Shown: one piece after another, positions 39,141 through 48,332 of the stretch
Layout of the letters: the number at the start of each line of letters is the position of its first letter
Numbering within the stretch: position 1 is the first letter of the stretch
Origin: an uncultured Ruminococcus sp.
GTDB taxonomy: Bacteria > Bacillota > Clostridia > Monoglobales > Monoglobaceae
Reading direction: 5' to 3'
Length of the DNA stretch: 64,000 bases
NCBI GenBank assembly: GCA_902766745.1
Contig: CACXES010000041.1
Coordinates: 79,980-143,979 of the forward strand
Notes under the pieces: generated by a model
The model's input: only the letters and a program-made list of their open reading frames with translations
Database searches by the model: none
What the model was told of the DNA's origin: nothing
Position numbers and translations under genes: made by a program

Positions 39141-39242
39141 TTTTAAAATCCCTTTCTTATATAATTGCTGTCAATTCGATTGTATAATTCCACACACTCC
39201 ATCACATCTGACGCAAGTGACAATAATGCATAATCAAAAACC

Positions 39243-40007
39243 TCACTTAATTTCCTTCAAAACTTCCATTTCTTGATTATATCCCTTCATATAGAAGTCC
39301 TTGTCACTGGCTGTCCATAATACATTGCATCCCATATTGCGGTATTTCTGCGCCAAAATCTCGTCATCGCAGAAGATGCCGCATGACTTTCTGTAGGAAT
39401 TGCTTATGTCAAATATCTTCTGTATCGCCTCTAACATCTCGGGACTCTTGATCTCCTTTGGCGTTCCTACCATTATTGATAAATCATAAGGTCCTATCAT
39501 CACTGCGTTTATGTATTCTCCGTATTCCTCAAGCATCTTTGGCAGCATCTCTATGCCCTTGGGTGATTCTATTTGCGGCAGCAGGAATCTCGTCTTTTTG
39601 AAATCCGAATAGGTCTCGCCCGGCCTGAACTGTCCGTGTCCGCCGCTGCCCTTTCTTCCCTCGGGATAGAAAAGAAGTGCGTCAACAGCCGTCCTGAGTT
39701 GTTCCAAGCTCTCGGTTCTCGGAAGCATCACACCGTCTGCGCCCATATCTATCGCCTTTGCGATAAGATGATACTCGCTGTCTTGTGCACGCACGAATGC
39801 AGGAAGTCCCATAAGCCTACACACCTGCAGAAGTTCAACTACATTCTGTGTGTCAAACACACCATGCTCCGCATCGAACAGTACATAGTCAAGCTCATCA
39901 CAATTCATAGCCTCTAAAATCATAGGGCATTTGAACATTATCATTGTTGTTCCGATTATCTTTTCTCTGTTTTTAAACTTTTCCGCTAATCTTGTATACT
40001 TATCCAT
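39243..40007 (-). CDS. HpcH/HpaI family aldolase (2-keto-3-deoxy sugar-acid aldolase-like)
   Basis: Metal-dependent class II aldolase cleaving 2-keto-3-deoxy acids to pyruvate and an aldehyde. 254 residues. Catalytic His in VLFDAEHGVFD, Arg in PAFVRAQDSEY, metal Glu in QIESPKGIEMLPKM, metal Asp in VMIGPYDLSIMVG. Relatives act on 2-keto-3-deoxy-glucarate or 2-keto-3-deoxy-L-rhamnonate; with two rhamnosidases in the window the latter is attractive, but not provable by eye. SD AAAGGAGA before ATG. Confidence 0.9.
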   Translation of the reverse strand: MDKYTRLAEKFKNREKIIGTTMIMFKCPMILEAMNCDELDYVLFDAEHGVFDTQNVVELLQVCRLMGLPAFVRAQDSEYHLIAKAIDMGADGVMLPRTESLEQLRTAVDALLFYPEGRKGSGGHGQFRPGETYSDFKKTRFLLPQIESPKGIEMLPKMLEEYGEYINAVMIGPYDLSIMVGTPKEIKSPEMLEAIQKIFDISNSYRKSCGIFCDDEILAQKYRNMGCNVLWTASDKDFYMKGYNQEMEVLKEIK

Positions 40008-40046
40008 TTGCTCTCCTTTATCATTTTTAATTCGTCTTAAAATAAT

Positions 40047-40841
40047 TTATATTTGCTCACGCACTAGCATCTGTTCAAGATTTTCGACACACCACTTTGC
40101 GTAGGGCTTCCATTCCGTTGGGTCAATAAAGGCATCTGTGTCACCGTTTCTCAATCGCTCTGCCTTGCCGACCGTATCATTATGCTCTGCGTGATTACCG
40201 AGGAATATATCCACGTTTTCCGTCTGCAGTCTGTTCATTGAATTTACAAACTCATCACGGTAGCTGTACGGCAAATTGTACCTATCGAGAAATTCTCTTG
40301 ACAGGGTATTGATACCCATTCCTCCGTGAAGTCCCGCTCTGTAAGTTCGCCTGCCGTCTGTCACGTCGAAGAAATATGACATCGCCCCCGGTGTGTGTCC
40401 CGGTGTTGCCACCGCTCTGACCGATGTATTTCCCAGTGTAATAACATCACCGTCTTTTATGAGCACATCAGGTTCAAACGGAATGTATGTCATTCCAAGC
40501 TCCGCAGCATACGACAAATCAAGTGTGCCGTTTGCATATTCCTTATCACGTTCACCCATAAACAGCTTGCAGCCGCATAGCTCTTTAAGCGCTCTTCCGG
40601 CACCGCAATGGTCAATATGCCCGTGAGTATGTAACACATATCTGATATCCTTTGGGTCGAAGCCGAGCTTTCTGATGCTCTCCAGAACCAGATAGAGTGA
40701 TTCCTGATAACCGGAATCCAGCAGTATAAGTCCGTCACCTGTATCTATTAAGTGGGAAGATGCCGGAACGGTACCGACAAAGTACAGATTTCCGAATATT
40801 CTGAAGGGTTCTATGTATCCCTTCCACGGTTCATTAATCAT
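40047..40841 (-). CDS. MBL-fold metallo-hydrolase
   Basis: About 264 residues, cytosolic. Zinc motif VLHTHGHIDHCGAGRALKEL (HxHxDH), second His in VRAVATPGHTPGAMSYFF, then LHGGMGINTLSREF, third-ligand region FLGNHAEHNDT. The pattern is near subclass-B3 lactamase-like hydrolases, which include lactonases. In a sugar-acid pathway a lactonase would fit. Start at ATG 40839-40841, 6 bases after GGAGG. First gene of the 36-41 kb operon; two 21-base-phased repeats lie upstream (40913-40947). Confidence 0.85.
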   Translation of the reverse strand: MINEPWKGYIEPFRIFGNLYFVGTVPASSHLIDTGDGLILLDSGYQESLYLVLESIRKLGFDPKDIRYVLHTHGHIDHCGAGRALKELCGCKLFMGERDKEYANGTLDLSYAAELGMTYIPFEPDVLIKDGDVITLGNTSVRAVATPGHTPGAMSYFFDVTDGRRTYRAGLHGGMGINTLSREFLDRYNLPYSYRDEFVNSMNRLQTENVDIFLGNHAEHNDTVGKAERLRNGDTDAFIDPTEWKPYAKWCVENLEQMLVREQI

Positions 40842-40912
40842 ATTTAACCTCCTCATAAATTATCGGTATAAAGCCCCGTTCTATTACTCATTTTTATAAA
40901 TCCGGATATTTC

Positions 40913-40947
40913 CCGATTTACTCGATATATTTTCCGATTTACTCGAT
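40913..40947. promoter_or_regulatory. Two direct repeats phased by 21 bases upstream of the MBL-fold gene (candidate operator)
   Basis: CCGATTTACTCGAT occurs at 40913-40926 and again at 40934-40947, start-to-start distance 21 bases, two turns of the helix. Such phased direct repeats are typical of AraC-type regulators. They lie 72-106 bases upstream of the MBL-fold start. An imperfect hairpin (GACATTC/GAATGTC, 40965-40983) nearby could end the upstream gene. Confidence 0.65.
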
Positions 40948-41004
40948 GATAAAGGAAAGGGTATTGACATTCCGGCAAGAATGTCATGTACCGACCTACT
41001 TACT

Positions 41005-42513
41005 TTACACGAATTTCAATTCACAAAATTCATTGAATGTAATATTGGCATCTGATATACTTTCGAGTCTTTTGCCGTTGAAATACACATTTTTTACTGC
41101 TATTCCGTCAAGGCGGTGCGCCTCGTCTACTCCTATGAACTCGGATATCGGCATCTTAACCTCGCTGTCCGCAATAACGTATATATCATTAAATGTGATG
41201 CTCGAAACAGAACCCTTTTCGATATCGCCGCCGAAGCGATCGCCGTCATAACTGTTTGAAATAAACATCAGCTTCGGCTGCTGAGTGTTGGTCTTATCCA
41301 TATTCGGATAATTAAGGTTTAAATCATGCTGATACAATGACGGGAGCTGATTTTTGTTGTATTCACAGCGGATATTCTCAAAGGTGACATTTTTTATACA
41401 AGCACGGCCGGTATTCTGGATATCAAGCATAACGTGTGTACCGTGAATCAAATCACAGTCAGAGAACACTATATTTTCGTATAAATCCGCATTTGTTTCC
41501 GCACCCAGTTCAAGGCTTCTGCCCCAGTCACACCATACAACACAGTTCTTTACGAAAACGTTCTCCATATTGCGCGAATCCCAGCCCTTTATCCCTTTTA
41601 ACACAATGCTGTCATCAAACGTGCGAATAAAGCAATTCTTGATTACAACATTCCTGCTGTTGAATATATCTATTCCGTCAGTGTTATACTTCCACATTCC
41701 GACAAGCTTTAGGTTGTTGACACAAACATTTGTGCAGGCTGCGGCAATCATTCCGTAAGTGCAGGTATCGCGGATAACAGGACCGCAAACCTCCACATTT
41801 CTGCAATTGTAAAACCTCAACGCGCCGCTGAGCATCTTTTCGTCATACAGAGTTTTCTCAAGAACACTCATATCCTCTGTCACATCCATATCAAAGCAGC
41901 TCTTGGCGTAATGCATATTCGGATTTGTGCGTGTATCGCTGCAACGGCTCTCATAGCTTCCGTCGATAATTCCCCCTCCGTATATGCATATATTTTCTTT
42001 ATCAATAGCTGTAAATCCGCCGTAGATAACTGCACCGTCCTCAATAAACACCTTCTGATTGCTCTCAAGCTGCATAACACCGATATGATGCACGCCGTTT
42101 TTAAATACAAGAGTTTTGCCGTCCGGCTGATTCATCGGAGAATTTACAAAAATGTGCAATGCATTGTGAAAGTCATCCGTCTCCAGGACATAATGACCTG
42201 CACCGGGGATAGTGAATTTTATAACCTTTCCCGATGCTTCAGCGATTATGCCCTTAGAGAGCGGCCTCACAACCGCTGTTTCAAAAACTTTGCTGAACTT
42301 CACCTCTATTTCGGCGGGCTCATCTGCAGTATAGCTGAAAAAGTATGCCTCTTCAGTCTGGTCATCGCATCTTTGCATTCCCGGCCATACGCGGTTATAC
42401 GGCACAGCAGAAACCCTTGTCCTGCATGGATTTATGTTATACTTTCCGCCGATTGAAACCTCAATATCCTCACATCGGTACTCGCTTTTTGGCAATTCAG
42501 TATAGCTTAGCAA
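41005..42513 (-). CDS. GH28-like right-handed beta-helix protein, second copy
   Basis: 502 residues, no signal peptide. An N-terminal beta-sandwich of about 120 residues (EEAYFFSYTADEPAEIEVKF) precedes the helix (KVFIEDGAVIYGGFTAID, NICIYGGGIIDGSYESR). GH28 acidic motifs KYNTDGIDIFNSRN and RTFDDSIVLKGIKG (Asp ~300/301) are intact; GHG is replaced by WGRSLELGAE, and no RIK is seen. Substrate unknown; pectic or other uronic oligosaccharide likely. Start is TTG 42511-42513, 8 bases after AAGGAG. Confidence 0.83.
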   Translation of the reverse strand: MLSYTELPKSEYRCEDIEVSIGGKYNINPCRTRVSAVPYNRVWPGMQRCDDQTEEAYFFSYTADEPAEIEVKFSKVFETAVVRPLSKGIIAEASGKVIKFTIPGAGHYVLETDDFHNALHIFVNSPMNQPDGKTLVFKNGVHHIGVMQLESNQKVFIEDGAVIYGGFTAIDKENICIYGGGIIDGSYESRCSDTRTNPNMHYAKSCFDMDVTEDMSVLEKTLYDEKMLSGALRFYNCRNVEVCGPVIRDTCTYGMIAAACTNVCVNNLKLVGMWKYNTDGIDIFNSRNVVIKNCFIRTFDDSIVLKGIKGWDSRNMENVFVKNCVVWCDWGRSLELGAETNADLYENIVFSDCDLIHGTHVMLDIQNTGRACIKNVTFENIRCEYNKNQLPSLYQHDLNLNYPNMDKTNTQQPKLMFISNSYDGDRFGGDIEKGSVSSITFNDIYVIADSEVKMPISEFIGVDEAHRLDGIAVKNVYFNGKRLESISDANITFNEFCELKFV

Positions 42514-42660
42514 TGTTATCGCTCCTTAAGTTTATTTTAGGTCAATATGATTACAGTAAAATTTCTATCGTGCCGCGTGCCGCAAAGATGTATATATACC
42601 ACTGCAGCAGAAATTACTGCTTTATCAAATAACTCCGGCATCACGGCTCGGCATTATAAA

Positions 42661-44073
42661 CTAATATGACAAATTATCAAGATAGTTCATCTGAAAATCC
42701 GAATTTGCTTTTTCAAGAAGCTTAGCACAGTCTGCGTCCTTATTTGTCAAAACCTCCTGAATGCATCCGTCAAGAATTCCGTAAAGCTCCTGTGCACATA
42801 TAGGTTCCTCGGGCTGAATCTCAACATCTCCGCTCTCAACAAATTCGTTATACAGTCGTACATGATTGGGATTTCCGTTTGTGTTCTTGTCAATCAACTC
42901 ATACTCATACTTAACGCTTTCCGCATTACCGCTCCACGGCTTCATGCTCTTAATACCCACAAGCTGATTTGCCTCCAGCGCCACTTCAATTTCCCTCTGC
43001 TTGTTAAGCTTAAAATCCTCCGTGGCATTATAGTTATAGCTTGCCTCTATCCAGCGTATTCCGGCGTCAAGCTGATCCGATGTTGAATTATTCGAAGCCG
43101 AGTACAAGGTTCCGCCGAGCAAGGTAACATGACGCTTTGGCCCGGCGGGAATTGCAAACATTCCTACCTGTTCGGGCTGCATTCCGTACTGTACAACAGA
43201 CGATGGCATACTTCCCGCTGCGATAAGCATGCCTGCATTTCCCGTTGCATAGAGCTTATAATACTCGGTATTGTCAATCAGCGAAACGGAAGGAAGTACG
43301 TCATACTTCCATTTTAAGTCCTTGATGTATTGGAGAGCAGCTGTCGCCTCGGGAGTATTGAAGGTCGCCTTCCACTTTCCGTCAGCATCCTGCTTCATAA
43401 ACTCCGTTCCGAACGACCATGCAAGGCAGGTAAACAGCCAGCCGCCGTTATTTTGCGCACTTGGAAATACAAATCCAGGCTTGCCCGTAGCCTCTTTTAT
43501 TTTAACGGCAAACTCTGCAAGCTCATCCCATGTCTGCGGCTGCTTGGGGGTCCCGTCCTCTTCCATAAGACCGGCCGCCTCAAACATATCAGTATTATAG
43601 CCGATGCCTAAAATATATGTAGATATAGGGAATGCATATATATCGCCGTTATCATCGGAAATTATATCTAATACTCTTTTGTTAAATTTACCTTCATACC
43701 CGCGCTTTTCAAGCACTTCCGTAAGATTTGCCACATATCCTGCCTCAATGCACTGGTCAATCTCGGTAAAGTGTGTCATAAACAGATTCGGAAGCTGTCC
43801 GCCTGCCGCCTTTGCATAAAAGGTTTTTAAGTCAAACGTCCATTGATTCGGTTCGATCTTAACATCAGGATTATCTGTTTCAAATTTCTGCCACTTAGCG
43901 TCCCATGTTTCCTTGCTCTTGCCCTCATTTGTCGGATAATTCCCGATTGAGATAATTGTTCTTCCCTGTTCATCCTTATCCGAGGCTTCCCGCCCGCAGC
44001 CTGTCAACGCACATACCGCCAAAGCAGCAGCGGTTATCACAGATACTGTTTTAATAGAAATATATTTTTTCAA
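42661..44073 (-). CDS. ABC transporter sugar-binding lipoprotein (family 1)
   Basis: About 470 residues. Lipoprotein signal with lipobox ALTGCG after ITAAALAVCALTG; body typical of extracellular solute-binding protein family 1 (EKRGYEGKFNKRVLD, GIGYNTDMFEAAGLMEEDGT, GNAGMLIAAGSMPSSV). Binds a mono- or oligosaccharide for uptake. No ABC permease or ATPase genes are next to it, which is unusual. Start is TTG 44071-44073, 6 bases after AGAGGTG; an in-frame GTG overlaps that SD. Confidence 0.9.
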   Translation of the reverse strand: MKKYISIKTVSVITAAALAVCALTGCGREASDKDEQGRTIISIGNYPTNEGKSKETWDAKWQKFETDNPDVKIEPNQWTFDLKTFYAKAAGGQLPNLFMTHFTEIDQCIEAGYVANLTEVLEKRGYEGKFNKRVLDIISDDNGDIYAFPISTYILGIGYNTDMFEAAGLMEEDGTPKQPQTWDELAEFAVKIKEATGKPGFVFPSAQNNGGWLFTCLAWSFGTEFMKQDADGKWKATFNTPEATAALQYIKDLKWKYDVLPSVSLIDNTEYYKLYATGNAGMLIAAGSMPSSVVQYGMQPEQVGMFAIPAGPKRHVTLLGGTLYSASNNSTSDQLDAGIRWIEASYNYNATEDFKLNKQREIEVALEANQLVGIKSMKPWSGNAESVKYEYELIDKNTNGNPNHVRLYNEFVESGDVEIQPEEPICAQELYGILDGCIQEVLTNKDADCAKLLEKANSDFQMNYLDNLSY

Positions 44074-44123
44074 AATAAACACCTCTTTAATATTATATTT
44101 TCTCGGTCAATCATAATTGCTTT

Positions 44124-47100
44124 TTATTTGTTATACTTAATAAAGGTCGGCGTGTACGGTTCGAGAGAAAATATTTCACCGACAGCCTCCCCTGACAGCA
44201 GATCTTCGCCCGTTAAAGCCTTGCCGTCTGCCACAAGCTTCACTCTCTTTGCCGAGTTCCATTCATAGTTCAGCATATTCACTATTACACCGTTGCCGCT
44301 TTCAACGGCAAGCCACTCTGTACTTTTCACTTTCTCGCCCGTATCAGCATCAACAAGACTGTAACTCGGCTTAAGAGTCTCATCATACCTGCCATCGAGT
44401 ATATCAAACAACTGTGATGCTATAGCAATTTTTTTCTCTCCCGGCTGAGTGCCTGTTGGGATTACCTCCGCCACGGAGTACAGCTCATCTATAAGCTCCT
44501 GCGGATGTTTAACGTTGTTTAAATCATACTTAAACGTATTCTCACCAAGCAGGATTACACGTCCGCCGTTCCGAGCATAATTAATAACCGTCTCCACCGT
44601 TTCACGGCTTGTATGCAATGCCTCGGGAACAACAAACACCTTATAATTTTTCAAATCATCCGCATGAGTCTCAGTTATGATACATGGCTTGTAACCGTTA
44701 TAAAGTGTATTGCAGTAGCTCTCATAGAATGCGCTTGCATGACTTACATCAAGCGTGCGTGATGCGTGAGAGTAAAACAATCCAATATCAGCGGGTTCGT
44801 TTTTAAATGCGTCAACCTCGTACGACAGCCTGTTAATATCACTCATCGTCTTACCTATACCCGACATACAATCCGCTCTGTATTGCATTGTTGTATTTCT
44901 GAAATCACCGTTTGAAGTAGCATCATTAATACCCCACAGCCATATGTTATCTGTGCTGATATAGTGTATTGCACCCTGCCATATACTTGTGATCAGCCAA
45001 TTATATTGTCTTGGGTCTAAGTTGATGGTTTTATGATCAATGATGATATGATCCTCCCAGTCGGCAACAGCCGTTCCTTTGAGCGAATGTTGAATATCAT
45101 ACCATGCGAGCTTTGTCTGAATGGTTCCGTTGCCGAGGTATGCAAAAGCGTCATTCCCTGCCATTGTAACATATGGTTCAATCTTCTCAAAGTCTATTCC
45201 CCATTTGAGCGTGTTGTCCGAAATAGTCGGCGAGGTCTCCGCCATATACTTTGCCGAATAGGGCAAATCGGGTGCAAGAACAGCCATTTCCTCCGCAACG
45301 ATTTTGAAGTAATCGGTCAGTATGGATTCGTTAAACATCTGCCAATCGTAGAAATACATATTCGTCTCTTTTGTCTGCGGCATTTCTATCTCTTCGAAGG
45401 TTTTATACTCCGAAGCATAAACCTCGTTCAGACTTTCGACAGTTCCGTACTTATCAACGAGAAATTGTGTATAAAACGGCTTATAATATGTAGAATCCGA
45501 TGTGTTAAAAGTCGGTTCATTATGAGTCTGCAGCGCCGCAAGCGAATCATACTCGGTTATTTTGGGGATTACCGAGCGGTAGAATATGCGCAAGGCCTCC
45601 TCCATTGCCGGAGCTGTGGGGTTTGCCTTCATAAATCCGCCGTAGGTTTTTCCCGCGTCCTTTACATTTTCAAGTGTAAGCAGGTATACATTGGGATCAT
45701 GCACCGTCATTGAAAAAATAATTTTCAGGTTATAGAAATCCGCCCTGCGCAACGTATCGCACACTTCGTCAATCTTAGAATAGTTTACGCCGAAGTCTGT
45801 ATTCTCCCATCTCTTGTAGAACTTTTCAAACTCACCATTTGCTATCATGTTGGCGTCCGAGCCTTCTTTACAAAGGCTGATATCATCAATGTATGCACCG
45901 TCGGTAACATCACCCGTCAGAATAACAACATTAGTTGAGGCAGGATTATCACCCGCTGTCCAATTTATCGTATAATCCTTCCACTCCTCAGTCGTACCCG
46001 AAAGAGCAGTTGTACTGCCGAAGCCCACCTTCATTCCGTTTAGGTTACCCTTTGCGCTGAATGTAAGCGTGTACTTTGTGTTAGGCTCGGGCTTGAAGGT
46101 CTGATAAAGATATGTTCCGTAGCCGGTCTTTGCCGGTGTACGGTTGACAAATTTAACGCTGTATTTGCCGCTGTGCGCTTCCTCATCCGTCACCGTTATA
46201 TCAGCGTCTGAATAATCAACAGTACCTCTTTGTTTTTTCCACGTAACAGGAGCCTCTGCCTGACCGACAACCTCACCGAATGAAATGGAGATCGGTACAG
46301 TGTTAAACCCAAACCCTGACCAAACAGGGAACTCATCCCGATCCTCCCAGCCAAGTATCATACTTGAGAGATAGACAGGACGGTATTCCTCAACTCCGTC
46401 AGTAATCGTTTTTCCGTAAAACGAATTACCATCCATAATAACCTTGCCGTCCGCCAGCTTAGGAATAGCCATTGAGTCTTTTTCCCTGTTTTCGTAAGCC
46501 GTGAGAGCCTCATCGCATCTTGCAAATATTTCTTCCAGGGCATTAATGTTATATACAACAACATCATAATCACCCTGAGCCTGAAGCCTTGCAAGAACCT
46601 CAACAGAACGCTCAGCCATATTCAGATCAATATCCTCATAGTCTGTTGTGACACCTATTTGATTGAGCCTTGCCGCCTTTTCCCTCAGCTCGGCAATCCT
46701 TTGTGCAAACTTATTACGGTAATCATCTACCGTTGCTTTGTCAGGCAGTACCGCATAATCATATTTTGCCGCCACGGTCTTTTCCGGATACCTTACATTA
46801 ACCTCCACGGTATTATTACCGAAATTGTGTTTTTTGACGCTGAACTTCTTCTCTAAAAATGAATTTGCCGCCAAGTTCACCTTCTCTGCACTGCCGTCGG
46901 ACAGGCTGATTTCGGCTGTTGTTGCTTCACCTAAATTTATAATTGTCAGCTGCGGATCAAGCTCCCCATCCGGCAGCATGACGTTTTTCTGCTCCGCAGT
47001 TAAAAACGCAAGCGTTTTGTCACCCCCTGCCATCGGCACCATTGCCTTTGCCTTTTCTGCATTCTTGCTGCTTGTAATGCCCTCATCAAGCTCAAGACAG

Positions 47101-48254
47101 TATATTCTGTCCGCACCGTCATTGTTGTTAAGTGCCGCATTGAACCAGAATTTGCCCGGCTCTTCGGGGATATACGTTCCCCAAGGCACCGCAACCTCGT
47201 AATAAGTTACTTCTCCGTTCCGACCTGTTTTATACTCAATATTATCATGTGTACAAAACGGCTTTCCGTCAGTTATATACTGGATAGAGATTTCTTCTCC
47301 GAATACCCCCTCTTGAGATGTCAGCATAAACTGCAGCGAATCCGATGACCAATAGTACATTCCGGTATCACAATGGACAGGATCGTTTACCTCTATAAGA
47401 AAGTAGAAATTTTTGTCATCGTATGCAGTCTTTAATGTAGCCGTAATCGTACAATCTCCCGTATAATTTGCCATCTTATAATATCTAAGGAAATCAACAG
47501 CCGCTGCACCGTTCCAGTCGGAAAGCTCCCCGTCTATTGTAATGCCTCTTCTGAACAGAGGCAAATCCTTTGATACCGAGAGATAATCTTCTGCATTATT
47601 GACTGTTTTTTCCCTCAGAACCACTCTTTCATTTGTCTGAGTGCCTGCAGCTGCCGCAACGGCTGATGCCTCAAAGCCCGGGTTGCCTGCAATACGGTTT
47701 TCGCCGACATGATTGCCGCTCTCGTCAACCTCATACACAAAAACATCATCAATCCATATATTCCGCGCCGCACCGTAGCACATAAAGCCCACCGCCTGAG
47801 CGGCGTTGTCTCTGACCGCCGTAACCTTAAACTCGACCTTTTTCCAATCCCATGTGTGTCCGAGGGCAGATAAATTCTCCATTCCGTTATCTGTAAAATA
47901 CATATTTATCTGCATCGCCTTATCCGCTTTAATCCAGCAGCCGTATGCATATGTTTTTCCATTCTCTATCGGTGCTGTGTTAAAAAGATTAATATACTTT
48001 TGTGAACCGTCCTTCGGCGTTGTCTTTACAAGATGAAGTGAGTTTTTGCCGCTGTGAGCCGTGTCTGTAACAAGCTCCGTATAGCCCTCCGCATCCTTAT
48101 AAACCACTGACCAATTTGGTATGTTTACCCCGTTTTTATCAATAATCGTCGCAAAGCCCGCAGTACCGGGGACAAGCACGGCTAATACCAAAATTAAAAT
48201 TCCGACTCTCTTTAAAAATTTACCTAAATACGATTCTCTTGAATAATGTATCAT
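44124..48254 (-). CDS. Very large secreted GH42-like (clan GH-A) glycoside hydrolase with CBM-like modules
   Basis: About 1376 residues. Signal peptide/anchor (LKRVGILILVLAVLVPGTAG); CBM4/9-like sandwich (SGKNSLHLVKTTPKDGSQKY, IWIDDVFVYEVD); a CBM9-like domain (GELSDWNGAAAVDFLRYYK); a further CBM-like module (EEAHSGKYSVKFVNRTPAK, GAYIDDISLCKEG); then a TIM-barrel with candidate acid/base Glu ~913 in LQTHNEPTFN and candidate nucleophile ~1067 in VADWEDHII; then a GH42-type trimerisation domain (KVFVVPEALHTSRETVETVI, NGGRVILLGEN). Likely acts on galactosides outside the cell. No SLH or dockerin. Start at ATG 48252-48254 behind AAAGGAG. Paralogue of the next gene. Confidence 0.8.
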   Translation of the reverse strand: MIHYSRESYLGKFLKRVGILILVLAVLVPGTAGFATIIDKNGVNIPNWSVVYKDAEGYTELVTDTAHSGKNSLHLVKTTPKDGSQKYINLFNTAPIENGKTYAYGCWIKADKAMQINMYFTDNGMENLSALGHTWDWKKVEFKVTAVRDNAAQAVGFMCYGAARNIWIDDVFVYEVDESGNHVGENRIAGNPGFEASAVAAAAGTQTNERVVLREKTVNNAEDYLSVSKDLPLFRRGITIDGELSDWNGAAAVDFLRYYKMANYTGDCTITATLKTAYDDKNFYFLIEVNDPVHCDTGMYYWSSDSLQFMLTSQEGVFGEEISIQYITDGKPFCTHDNIEYKTGRNGEVTYYEVAVPWGTYIPEEPGKFWFNAALNNNDGADRIYCLELDEGITSSKNAEKAKAMVPMAGGDKTLAFLTAEQKNVMLPDGELDPQLTIINLGEATTAEISLSDGSAEKVNLAANSFLEKKFSVKKHNFGNNTVEVNVRYPEKTVAAKYDYAVLPDKATVDDYRNKFAQRIAELREKAARLNQIGVTTDYEDIDLNMAERSVEVLARLQAQGDYDVVVYNINALEEIFARCDEALTAYENREKDSMAIPKLADGKVIMDGNSFYGKTITDGVEEYRPVYLSSMILGWEDRDEFPVWSGFGFNTVPISISFGEVVGQAEAPVTWKKQRGTVDYSDADITVTDEEAHSGKYSVKFVNRTPAKTGYGTYLYQTFKPEPNTKYTLTFSAKGNLNGMKVGFGSTTALSGTTEEWKDYTINWTAGDNPASTNVVILTGDVTDGAYIDDISLCKEGSDANMIANGEFEKFYKRWENTDFGVNYSKIDEVCDTLRRADFYNLKIIFSMTVHDPNVYLLTLENVKDAGKTYGGFMKANPTAPAMEEALRIFYRSVIPKITEYDSLAALQTHNEPTFNTSDSTYYKPFYTQFLVDKYGTVESLNEVYASEYKTFEEIEMPQTKETNMYFYDWQMFNESILTDYFKIVAEEMAVLAPDLPYSAKYMAETSPTISDNTLKWGIDFEKIEPYVTMAGNDAFAYLGNGTIQTKLAWYDIQHSLKGTAVADWEDHIIIDHKTINLDPRQYNWLITSIWQGAIHYISTDNIWLWGINDATSNGDFRNTTMQYRADCMSGIGKTMSDINRLSYEVDAFKNEPADIGLFYSHASRTLDVSHASAFYESYCNTLYNGYKPCIITETHADDLKNYKVFVVPEALHTSRETVETVINYARNGGRVILLGENTFKYDLNNVKHPQELIDELYSVAEVIPTGTQPGEKKIAIASQLFDILDGRYDETLKPSYSLVDADTGEKVKSTEWLAVESGNGVIVNMLNYEWNSAKRVKLVADGKALTGEDLLSGEAVGEIFSLEPYTPTFIKYNK

Positions 48255-48332
48255 AAAATCACTCCTTTCGCTTGTTTCCATCGCAGATTTATAATTGAGC
48301 TTTTGCGAATACAGTTTTACTTCAATTTACGC

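Noticed and set aside
40964..40969. TTGACA on the plus strand
   Set aside because: No -10 box at suitable distance and no plus-strand gene follows.
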